A stretch of DNA of 7,076 nucleotides from an uncultured Bacteroidales bacterium (GCA_945837185.1 CAMAMZ010000108.1:1-7076); one strand, 5' to 3'; numbered from the stretch's first letter, positions 1 to 6,857 are shown. The notes: generated by a model from the letters alone, not told the origin. A program made the numbers and translations.

Positions 1-14
1 AAGATATACGACGC

Positions 15-953
15 ATGATGATTCACAACGAGATGCTCACAATAATAGGGCCCACTGCTTCTGGAAAAACAGCATTAGCTACGGCAGTGGCTGCTACGAT
101 GAATGCGGAAATCATCAGCGCCGACTCAAGACAGGTATATCGTGGTATGACCATAGGTACTGGAAAGGACTTGCAAGACTATCAAGTAAACAACAAAACC
201 ATTCCCTATCACCTCATAGACATCTGCGAGCCCGGTACGAAATATAACCTTTTCCGCTATCAGGAAGATTTCATGAAAGCCTATCACGACATTCGCAACA
301 GGGGAAAATTTCCTATTCTTTGCGGAGGGACAGGCCTTTACGTTGAATCGGTTATCAAGGGCTACGACCTTTCGCCTGTACCACAAAATCCCATGTTACG
401 TAAGGAACTGGAAGGGAAAACTCTTCAGGAATTAACCCGGTTGCTGAGTTCTCTCAAAGAGCGTAGCCACACAAAAATGCACAACACCACGGATGTTGAC
501 ACAGCCCAACGTGCCATTCGCGCCATAGAAATAGAAACCTACAACCTGGAACACCCTGTGGCTGATAGAACCATGCCTGCCATCTGTACTACTATAATAG
601 GTATAGACATTGACAGGGAAGAACGACGACGGAAAATTACAGAACGCCTCAAACAGCGACTGGACACCGGCATGATTGAGGAAATTCAAGGCCTTTTGCA
701 AAAAGGCATCGCTCCTGAAGATCTCATTTACTATGGGTTGGAATATAAGTATGTCACAGAATACGTAATTGGTCAAAGCAGCTACGAAGACATGTTTCGA
801 AGATTAGAAATTGCCATTCACCAATTTGCCAAACGACAGATGACATGGTTCCGAGGAATGGAACGCAGAGGATTGCACATTCATTGGATAGACGCATCCC
901 TCCCCATTGACACCAAGATTCATATAATCCACCATCTCATGAGCAAACAATAG
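15..953 (+). CDS. miaA: tRNA dimethylallyltransferase (MiaA family)
   Basis: Members transfer the dimethylallyl group of DMAPP to N6 of A37 in tRNAs reading UNN codons; the enzyme is cytosolic. The sequence shows the P-loop GPTASGKT at residues 12-19, the ISADSRQVYRGM block with the expected general base Asp37, GGTGLYVES at 104-112 and the AKRQMTW block near the C-terminus. At 312 aa the length is normal for the family. Two family blocks are altered: the usual DPxNPxRxxRALE is DTAQRAIRAIE (162-172), and the usual GYRQ/GYKE is GLEYKY. This suggests the divergent second MiaA paralogue that I recall in Bacteroidales. The start is uncertain: ATGATG occurs at 15-20, there is no Shine-Dalgarno sequence, and the frame is open to the window edge. 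An upstream frame ends in TGA at 16-18, overlapping the ATG, which would fit a coupled upstream gene. The next gene follows after 29 nt. Confidence 0.87.
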   Translation: MMIHNEMLTIIGPTASGKTALATAVAATMNAEIISADSRQVYRGMTIGTGKDLQDYQVNNKTIPYHLIDICEPGTKYNLFRYQEDFMKAYHDIRNRGKFPILCGGTGLYVESVIKGYDLSPVPQNPMLRKELEGKTLQELTRLLSSLKERSHTKMHNTTDVDTAQRAIRAIEIETYNLEHPVADRTMPAICTTIIGIDIDREERRRKITERLKQRLDTGMIEEIQGLLQKGIAPEDLIYYGLEYKYVTEYVIGQSSYEDMFRRLEIAIHQFAKRQMTWFRGMERRGLHIHWIDASLPIDTKIHIIHHLMSKQ

Positions 954-982
954 TCAACAACTACAATATCCTATCAACAGAT

Positions 983-1915
983 ATGGCAGACAACAACAAT
1001 AAATGGGGCATCATCTATTGCCCTAAACACGGCATTCGTACATCTAAGCGTTGGGAGCGTGTAGAAAAAGCTCTCAAGGCCAAACGCATAGATTACGATT
1101 TTGTGCAAAGCGAAAATCCCAACAGCGTTAATCGCCTGGTCAAGTTGTTCATCAATAACGGCTATCGTACCATTATCATCATGGGAGGTGATTCAGCACT
1201 CAACGATGCTATCAACTGTCTCATGCAGGAAGAAAGTTCGGTAAGAGACCGCATCAACCTTGGCATCATACCCAATGGCATGATGAACGACTTTGCCCAC
1301 TTTTGGGGCTTCCGCGAAGGAGATGTAGAGCAAACCGTCAACTGGTTGGCCCAACAGCGTGTACGCCGCATCGATGTTGGACGAATCAACTATACCAACA
1401 AGAAACATGAGGCGTGTCACCGCTATTTTGTAAACTGTGTCAATGTAGGACTGATAGCGGCACTCATGAATCTGCGCCGACAAACACGACACATCTTGAT
1501 GTCACGCACACTCTCTTTCCTCACCACCTTCATACTGATGATTTTCCAGCGTCTGGATTATAAAATGCACATCAAAATCAACAACGATCAAATCAAGCGT
1601 AAGGTGATGACTGTTTGTGTGGGTAATGCCACCGGTTACGGCCAAACACCCAATGGTGTACCCTACAACGGATTGCTGGATGTTTCTGTCGTTTATCATC
1701 CGGAAATGATGCAACTTTTTGAAGGATGGTACCTGCTTTTGAAAGGCAAGTTTCTCAACCACCGCAGCGTGCATCCTTATCGTACAAACGAAGTGCGTTT
1801 TGAGGAAACATCCAGAGCAATGGTAAGTGTTGACGGGCGTTTGATGAACACACCGGTAGGACCTTTTACCATAAAGGTAGAGCAAGAAGTTATCAACTTT
1901 TTGATTCCGGCATGA
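983..1915 (+). CDS. Diacylglycerol/lipid kinase family protein with atypical catalytic residues
   Basis: This 310-aa protein has the two-domain layout of the DgkB/YegS/sphingosine kinase family: an NAD-kinase-like N-terminal half and a beta-rich C-terminal half. Visible landmarks are IIIMGGDSALNDAIN (GGD at 68-70), IPNGMMNDFA (96-105), PYNGLLDVSVV (from 227) and VSVDGR (DGR at 284-286). Typical members have GGDGTxNE, PxGTxNDFA, DDGLLDV and DGE. Here GT is replaced by SA, GTG by GMM, the Mg-site Asp by Asn229, and the catalytic Glu of DGE by Arg286. The fold is therefore recognisable, but kinase activity is doubtful. Residues 177-188 are strongly hydrophobic and might contact membrane; no signal peptide is seen. 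The gene is probably cotranscribed with miaA, 29 nt upstream, and is followed by a terminator. The start is the first ATG after the miaA stop, with no Shine-Dalgarno sequence. The substrate cannot be named. Confidence 0.85.
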   Translation: MADNNNKWGIIYCPKHGIRTSKRWERVEKALKAKRIDYDFVQSENPNSVNRLVKLFINNGYRTIIIMGGDSALNDAINCLMQEESSVRDRINLGIIPNGMMNDFAHFWGFREGDVEQTVNWLAQQRVRRIDVGRINYTNKKHEACHRYFVNCVNVGLIAALMNLRRQTRHILMSRTLSFLTTFILMIFQRLDYKMHIKINNDQIKRKVMTVCVGNATGYGQTPNGVPYNGLLDVSVVYHPEMMQLFEGWYLLLKGKFLNHRSVHPYRTNEVRFEETSRAMVSVDGRLMNTPVGPFTIKVEQEVINFLIPA

Positions 1916-1943
1916 CATTTTTCTAAGCAAAAAGACAAAAAAC

Positions 1944-1988
1944 AAAGGGAGAAAAAAACTTATTTGGTTCTTTTCTCCCCTTTTTTTT
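1944..1988 (+). terminator. Intrinsic terminator of the miaA-lipid kinase unit
   Basis: A perfect 9-bp stem GGGAGAAAA (1947-1955) / TTTTCTCCC (1971-1979) is followed by C and an uninterrupted run of eight T (1981-1988). It begins about 30 nt after the lipid kinase stop codon and separates that unit from the glycogen operon promoter downstream. Confidence 0.85.
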
Positions 1989-2025
1989 ACCCATCCTATA
2001 GCACCAAAAGACAGTTTCTAGGGCT

Positions 2026-2047
2026 ATTTGCGAAAAAAAACGCAAAT
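2026..2047. repeat. Inverted repeat ATTTGCG-A8-CGCAAAT, candidate operator
   Basis: Seven-base arms ATTTGCG (2026-2032) and CGCAAAT (2041-2047) flank eight A. Allowing one bulged base, the pairing extends through CTA (2024-2026) and TAG (2048-2050). The element ends 14 nt before the -33 TTTG of the glycogen operon promoter, a position suited to an activator or repressor site. It has no T-run on the + strand, so it is not a + strand terminator. Read on the - strand, the stem is again followed by no T-run. The regulatory role is inferred. Confidence 0.45.
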
Positions 2048-2061
2048 TAGTTAAAAGATTA

Positions 2062-2093
2062 TTTGTCAGTATGCTCATTTTTTCGTATTTTTG
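2062..2093 (+). promoter_or_regulatory. Bacteroidetes-type promoter of the glycogen operon
   Basis: A -33 element TTTG (2062-2065) and a -7 element TATTTTTG (2086-2093, a full match to TAnnTTTG) are separated by 20 nt, matching the primary sigma factor consensus of Bacteroidetes. Transcription should begin near 2098-2102. That leaves a leader of roughly 70 nt before the debranching enzyme ATG. The leader contains TGAGG (2103-2107) and CCTCA (2128-2132), which could close a hairpin, but the interior pairs poorly. Confidence 0.82.
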
Positions 2094-2172
2094 AAGCGTA
2101 GATGAGGAAGCACCTTGGCGCCTCCCACCTCACAAGAGAACAACTAATAACTTTTAAACTTGATATAATCTT

Positions 2173-4116
2173 ATGAGTTATCTTAAATTTGAGAAAACTC
2201 TTATGACTAACCTCGAAGAGTCATTGCCGAAGGAATTGCTCCGCACCAACAGGTCTGGTGCTTATTCCTGCTCATCGATTGTGGAATGCAACACGAGAAA
2301 GTATCATGGCCTTCTCGTTGTACCCATCCCGGAACTTGACGATGAGAACCATGTACTCCTCTCATCGCTCGACGTAACGGTAATCCAGCACGGAGCCGAG
2401 TTCAACCTTGGCCTGCACCAATTCAAGGGCGGTTTCTTTAGTCCTAAGGGTCACAAGTACATCCGAGAGTTTTCATGCGACAAGGTTCCCACCACCCTTT
2501 ATCGAGTAGGAGGTGTTATCCTGAAGCGTGAAGTTGTATTTCAGCATTACGAAGACCGGATTTTGATCCGCTACACGTTGGAAGATGCCCATTCGGCTAC
2601 AACATTACGTTTCCGTCCTTTCCTCGCGTTCCGCAGCGTACGCCAGTTCACCCACGAAAATTCTGCTGCCTCACGAGAGTACAGTAACGTAACGAATGGT
2701 ATCAAGACATGCATGTATGCTGGTTATCCCGACCTGTATATGCAATTCTCCAAGAAAAACGAGTTTGTATACCAACCCGATTGGTATCGCAACGTAGAAT
2801 ACACGAAGGAGCAAGAACGCGGCTACGATTCAAATGAAGATTTGTATGTACCCGGTTACTTTGAAATGGAAATCAAGAAAGGTGAGAGTATCGTCTTCTC
2901 TGCATCTACCTCAGCCATCAAGCCTTCAGTCTTGAAGTCTTTGTTTGAGGAAGAGGTTGAAGAACGCACCCCACGCGACAATTTCTTCCATTGCCTTGTG
3001 AACGCTGCACACCAATTCCATATCCACGAGAAGAACGACGATCGTTATATCCTTGCAGCCTATCCTTGGTTCAAGACACGTGCCCGCGACACATTTATCG
3101 CTTTGCCCGGTCTCACCCTCTCTATTGAAGAAGACGACTATTTCGAATTGGTTATGGAAACTGCCGAAATAGCCCTTCGAGAGTTTATGGAGGGTAAGAC
3201 TCTCTCCAAACATCTCTATGAGATTGAGCAGCCCGATGTATTGTTATGGGCTATATGGGCAATTCAACAATATGCAAAAGAATGTGGCGTAGACCGTTGC
3301 GCCAAGAAATATGGCCAATTGGTTGCCGACATTATTACCTACATTGAGCAAGGTGGCCATCCTAAACTCCAACTGCACGACAACGGTTTGGTATATGCCA
3401 TTTCTAATCATGGCGAGGCCATCACCTGGATGAACTCCACAGCCAACGGTCGTGCGGTAGTTCCGCGTACGGGTTACATCGTAGAGTTTAACGCGCTGTG
3501 GTATAACGCCCTGCTCTTTGCAGACGCTTTGGCTGGAGACGCCGAAACAGAAGGCACCCACCTTAAAGAGTTGGCCGCACGCTGCAAGGAATCCTTCCTC
3601 AACACATTCCTCAATGAGCATGGCTACCTGTACGACTATGTAGATGGCAACATGGTGGATTGGAGTGTTCGTCCGAACATGATTTTCCCTGTAGCATTTG
3701 ATTATTCTCCGCTGAATCAAGAGCAAAAGAAGAGCGTACTCGACTTCTGCACACGCGAGTTGCTTACTCCTAAGGGATTGCGTACACTCTCGCCAAAGAG
3801 TGGCGGCTATAATCCTATGTATGTAGGTCCACAGGCACAGCGTGATTATGCTTATCATCAAGGAACAGCATGGCCTTGGCTGAGCGGTTTCTATATGGAA
3901 GCATGCCTGCGTCTTTACAAACGCACACGTTTAAGCTTTATCGAACGCCAGATGGTGGGTTACGAAGATGAAATGATGAACCACTGTCTTGGTACCATTC
4001 CAGAGCTTTATGACGGCAACCCGCCATTCCGCGGCCGAGGTGCCATCTCGTTTGCTATGAATGTAGCCGAGATTCTGAGAGCCATGGAATTATTGGAAAA
4101 GTATTCATATAAATAA
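2173..4116 (+). CDS. Glycogen debranching enzyme (amylo-alpha-1,6-glucosidase family)
   Basis: This 647-aa protein hydrolyses alpha-1,6 branch points of glycogen or related glucans. No signal peptide is visible, so it should be cytosolic. The N-terminal GDE_N-type beta domain covers about residues 1-235 and includes RTNRSGAYSCSS (24-35) and NTRKYHGLLV (40-49). The C-terminal (alpha/alpha)6 GDE_C domain covers about 275-645 and includes AAYPWF, RDTFIALPGL (from 305), QPDVLLW with Asp355, HQGTAWPW (562-569) and PELYDGNPP with Glu611. Asp355 and Glu611 are my candidates for the acid/base pair, by analogy with eukaryotic debranching enzyme. The WGRD seen in many relatives is RARD here, and the usual QAWS near the C-terminus is FAMN (627-630). 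The start MSYLKFEK at 2173 gives the expected N-terminus; there is no Shine-Dalgarno sequence. It is the first gene of the three-gene glycogen operon, and its stop is a tandem TAATAA. Confidence 0.93.
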   Translation: MSYLKFEKTLMTNLEESLPKELLRTNRSGAYSCSSIVECNTRKYHGLLVVPIPELDDENHVLLSSLDVTVIQHGAEFNLGLHQFKGGFFSPKGHKYIREFSCDKVPTTLYRVGGVILKREVVFQHYEDRILIRYTLEDAHSATTLRFRPFLAFRSVRQFTHENSAASREYSNVTNGIKTCMYAGYPDLYMQFSKKNEFVYQPDWYRNVEYTKEQERGYDSNEDLYVPGYFEMEIKKGESIVFSASTSAIKPSVLKSLFEEEVEERTPRDNFFHCLVNAAHQFHIHEKNDDRYILAAYPWFKTRARDTFIALPGLTLSIEEDDYFELVMETAEIALREFMEGKTLSKHLYEIEQPDVLLWAIWAIQQYAKECGVDRCAKKYGQLVADIITYIEQGGHPKLQLHDNGLVYAISNHGEAITWMNSTANGRAVVPRTGYIVEFNALWYNALLFADALAGDAETEGTHLKELAARCKESFLNTFLNEHGYLYDYVDGNMVDWSVRPNMIFPVAFDYSPLNQEQKKSVLDFCTRELLTPKGLRTLSPKSGGYNPMYVGPQAQRDYAYHQGTAWPWLSGFYMEACLRLYKRTRLSFIERQMVGYEDEMMNHCLGTIPELYDGNPPFRGRGAISFAMNVAEILRAMELLEKYSYK

Positions 4117-4121
4117 TAAGT

Positions 4122-4126
4122 GGAGG
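4122..4126 (+). promoter_or_regulatory. Strong Shine-Dalgarno GGAGG for the glycosyltransferase
   Basis: GGAGG lies 7 nt before the ATG at 4134, within the 17-nt gap after the debranching enzyme. None of the other four genes in the window has a recognisable Shine-Dalgarno sequence, so this one stands out in a phylum where such sites are weak or absent. It supports the chosen start. Confidence 0.75.
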
Positions 4127-4133
4127 AAAACAG

Positions 4134-5402
4134 ATGAAAGTATTAATGTTTGGATGGGAATATCCTCCTCATGTATTCGGTGGTTTGGCAACAGCCAACT
4201 ACGGTATCTCGCAAGGTTTGTATGCCCAAGGAGATGTAGACATCACATTGTGTTTGCCTAAACCGTGGGGCGACGAAGATACCACAGCCGCTAAATTGGT
4301 GGCAATGAACTGCGTGCCGCTTGTATGGCGTGATGTAGACTATACATATATCAAAGATACAGTGGGCAAGGTAATGGATCCGGATCTCTATTTCCGCTTC
4401 CGCGACAATATCTATGCCGATTTCAATCACCTGTCGCTCAACAATGTGGGTGGTATCGATTTTGCCGGTGGTTATCCTTCTAACCTCCATGAGGAAATCA
4501 ACAACTACTCCATCATTTCAGGAGTTGTAGCCCGCACGCTTGACTTTGATATTATCCATGCCCACGACTGGCTCACCTACCCTGCCGGCATTCATGCCAA
4601 ACAGGTATCAGGAAAACCATTGTGCATCCACGTACATGCTACCGATTTCGACCGTAGCCGTGGCAAAGTGAACCCGGTAGTATTCTCTATCGAGAAGAAT
4701 GGTATGGACAATGCCGACTGCATCATGTGCGTATCAGAGCTCACACGTCAAACAGTCATCAACCAGTATCATCAGGATCCGCGCAAGTGCTTCACCGTAC
4801 ACAATGCCGTTTATCCACTCCGCCAGGAGTTGCAAGACATTCCACGTCCTGACCACACCGGCAAGGAAAAGGTAGTAACCTTCCTCGGACGTCTCACCAT
4901 GCAGAAAGGCCCAGAATATTTCGTTGAAGCTGCCAACATGGTACTCCACCGTACTCGTAACGTTCGTTTCTGTATGGCCGGTTCGGGTGATATGATGGAC
5001 CAGATGATTTATCTTGCAGCCCAGCGTGGTATTGCCGACCGTTTCCACTTCCCTGGTTTCATGCGAGGCAAACAGGTTTATGAATGTCTGAAAGATTCCG
5101 ACGTTTATGTAATGCCATCAGTGAGTGAGCCCTTCGGCATCTCACCTTTGGAAGCTATGCAATGCGGCACACCTTCCATCATCTCTAAACAGAGCGGATG
5201 TGCTGAAATTCTCACCAACTGTATCAAGGTTGACTACTGGGATATTCATGCAATGGCTGATGCCATCTATTCTATCTGCCACAATGAAAGCCTTTTCCGT
5301 TACCTGCAGGAAGAAGGTAAGAACGAGGTTGACCAAATTACTTGGGAAAAGGTGGGTGCATGGATTCGCGAACTCTATCTCCGCACATTAGAAGGCAAAT
5401 AA
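4134..5402 (+). CDS. GT4-family glycosyltransferase, probable glycogen synthase
   Basis: This 422-aa GT-B retaining glycosyltransferase would extend alpha-1,4-glucan chains from a nucleotide-glucose donor in the cytosol. The N-terminal Rossmann half opens with GWEYPPHVFGGLA, whose GGL loop (16-18) is typical of glycogen synthases. HAHDW (142-146) carries the conserved active-site His144, and HATDFDRSRG spans 168-177. The C-terminal half has LGRLTMQKG, with Arg253 and Lys258 as expected donor-phosphate contacts, and EPFGISPLE, the EX7E pair Glu332/Glu340. It is shorter than the ADP-glucose GlgA (GT5, about 480 aa), and no glgC is in the window. I recall that Prevotella glycogen synthesis has been reported to use UDP-glucose; the donor cannot be read from the sequence. 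The gene lies 17 nt after the debranching enzyme and 29 nt before the GH57 gene. Another alpha-glucosyl transfer remains possible, but the neighbours favour glycogen. Confidence 0.9.
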   Translation: MKVLMFGWEYPPHVFGGLATANYGISQGLYAQGDVDITLCLPKPWGDEDTTAAKLVAMNCVPLVWRDVDYTYIKDTVGKVMDPDLYFRFRDNIYADFNHLSLNNVGGIDFAGGYPSNLHEEINNYSIISGVVARTLDFDIIHAHDWLTYPAGIHAKQVSGKPLCIHVHATDFDRSRGKVNPVVFSIEKNGMDNADCIMCVSELTRQTVINQYHQDPRKCFTVHNAVYPLRQELQDIPRPDHTGKEKVVTFLGRLTMQKGPEYFVEAANMVLHRTRNVRFCMAGSGDMMDQMIYLAAQRGIADRFHFPGFMRGKQVYECLKDSDVYVMPSVSEPFGISPLEAMQCGTPSIISKQSGCAEILTNCIKVDYWDIHAMADAIYSICHNESLFRYLQEEGKNEVDQITWEKVGAWIRELYLRTLEGK

Positions 5403-5431
5403 CAAAAACATTTTTTTAATTACAGACTATT

Positions 5432-6829
5432 ATGAAAACAATTTGTTTATATTTTGAAATACATCAGATAACCCATCTGAAGAGATACCGCTTCTTCGAT
5501 ATAGGTACTGATCATTATTATTATGACGACTATGAGAATGAGCGTACCATCAACGACATCGTTGAACGAAGCTACATGCCTGCGCTTGAAACTCTCGACC
5601 AGATGTTGCGCGACCACAATGGTGCCTTCAAGGTAGCATTCTCACTCTCTGGTGTAGGTATCGAACAATTGGAGATGCACGCTCCGAAAGTGCTCGAGAA
5701 ACTGCAGCACATGGCAGAAACAGGCTGTGTTGAGTTCTTGGCTGAACCCTATTCCCACGGTTTGTCTTCTCTTGCCAATGAGGAGTGTTTTGCTGCCGAC
5801 ATCAAGAAGCAGATGGCCAAGGTCAAGGAGTATTTCAATCAGGTTCCTAAAGTGCTCCGCAACTCAGGTCTCATTTATAGCGACGATATTGGTATGCAAG
5901 CAGCCCAATTGGGTTTCAAAGGCATGCTCACGGAAGGTGCAAAGCATGTATTGGGTTGGAAGTCTCCCCACTACCTCTATCACTGCGCACTCAACCCCAA
6001 CTTGAAGTTGATGTTGCGTGACGTGAAGATGAGCGACGACATCTCACTGCGTTTCAACAATAGCGACTGGGAAGGCTATCCGCTCTTTGCCGACAGTTTC
6101 ATTCAGCGCATTGCCGACTGTCCGGAAGAGGAACAGTTCTATGGCATCTTCATGAACCTCTCCGCCATTGGTGTGGCTCAACCGCTCTCAAGCAATATTC
6201 TTGAGTTCATCAAAGCTCTTCCACTCTGTGCTAAGCAAAAAGGCATCACCTTCTCTACCCCCACAGAAGTTTGCACCAAGCTGAAGAGCGTAAGCCAGTT
6301 GGATGTGCCCGACACATTGTCATGGATGGATGAAGAGCGCGATGTTTCCTGCTGGTTGGGTAACCCCATGCAGCGTGAGGCTTTCAACAAATTGTATAGT
6401 GTAGCTGATCGTGTTCGTATCGCTAACGATCCTCGCATCAACCAAGACTGGGATTATCTGCAGGCTACCAACAACTTCTATTTCATGACCACCAAACCTT
6501 CAGGTGTAGGAGTAGACAGAGGTATCTATAGCAGTGCTTTCGATGCGTTCACAAACTATATGAACATCTTGGGCGACTTTATCAGCCGCGTACAAAACCT
6601 CTATCCCGAGTCTATCGACAATGATGAGTTGGAGAGTCTGTTGACTACCATTCGCAACCAAGGCGACGAGATTATCATCAAAGACAAAGAGATTTCACGT
6701 CTGCAAGCTAAATTGGAAAAGATTGAGGCTGCGAGCGACAAACTGAGAGAAAAGGTTGACGGTGTGCCTGCAAAAAAAACTGCCACCCGCAAACCAAGAG
6801 CTAAGAAAGCTGCTGACGCTGCCGAATAA
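5432..6829 (+). CDS. GH57 alpha-amylase-like protein lacking catalytic residues
   Basis: This 465-aa protein resembles intracellular GH57 alpha-amylases along its length. The opening CLYFEIHQITHLKRYRFF corresponds to motif 1 (HQP becomes HQI), and VEFLAEPYSHGL (100-111) to motif 2. LRNSGLIYSDDIG corresponds to motif 3, where active relatives read RNTELIYS, so Gly146 replaces the nucleophile Glu. IFMNLSAIGVAQ corresponds to motif 4, normally FMDYETFGEHQ, so Asn242 replaces the acid Asp and the block is eroded. The flanks are well preserved and the frame is intact, so this is not a decaying gene. Alpha-amylase-like GH57 homologues lacking catalytic residues are, as I recall, known in Bacteroidetes. 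Residues about 401-443 form a charged coiled coil, followed by a Lys/Ala/Arg-rich tail (447-465). No signal peptide is seen. Glucan binding or scaffolding for its operon partners is inferred. Databases will probably label it alpha-amylase. There is no Shine-Dalgarno sequence. Confidence 0.9.
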   Translation: MKTICLYFEIHQITHLKRYRFFDIGTDHYYYDDYENERTINDIVERSYMPALETLDQMLRDHNGAFKVAFSLSGVGIEQLEMHAPKVLEKLQHMAETGCVEFLAEPYSHGLSSLANEECFAADIKKQMAKVKEYFNQVPKVLRNSGLIYSDDIGMQAAQLGFKGMLTEGAKHVLGWKSPHYLYHCALNPNLKLMLRDVKMSDDISLRFNNSDWEGYPLFADSFIQRIADCPEEEQFYGIFMNLSAIGVAQPLSSNILEFIKALPLCAKQKGITFSTPTEVCTKLKSVSQLDVPDTLSWMDEERDVSCWLGNPMQREAFNKLYSVADRVRIANDPRINQDWDYLQATNNFYFMTTKPSGVGVDRGIYSSAFDAFTNYMNILGDFISRVQNLYPESIDNDELESLLTTIRNQGDEIIIKDKEISRLQAKLEKIEAASDKLREKVDGVPAKKTATRKPRAKKAADAAE

Positions 6830-6857
6830 CGATATGTATAATATCTAAGTATAAAGG

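Noticed and set aside
1..18. Possible 3' end of an upstream gene (frame ending in TGA at 16-18, overlapping the miaA ATG)
   Set aside because: Only five codons are visible, which cannot support a gene call; it is noted under miaA as a possible coupled neighbour.
1502..1945. 147-codon open frame on the - strand over the 3' end of the lipid kinase gene
   Set aside because: It is antisense to conserved family sequence, begins inside the terminator region, and its translation shows no recognisable domain.
2103..2132. Possible leader hairpin or riboswitch closed by TGAGG/CCTCA before the debranching enzyme gene
   Set aside because: The interior pairs poorly, there is no terminator or clear anti-terminator, and it matches no riboswitch I know.
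2162..2172. TATAAT-like sequence just before the debranching enzyme start codon
   Set aside because: It is too close to the ATG, has no -35 partner, and this phylum uses the TTTG/TAnnTTTG promoter found at 2062-2093.
3244..3861. 205-codon open frame on the - strand inside the debranching enzyme gene
   Set aside because: It lies wholly antisense to a gene with clear family motifs, its translation resembles no protein family, and it has no promoter or spacing of its own.
5125..5391. 88-codon + strand frame inside the glycosyltransferase
   Set aside because: It overlaps the EX7E region in another frame and has no family resemblance, so it is a shadow.
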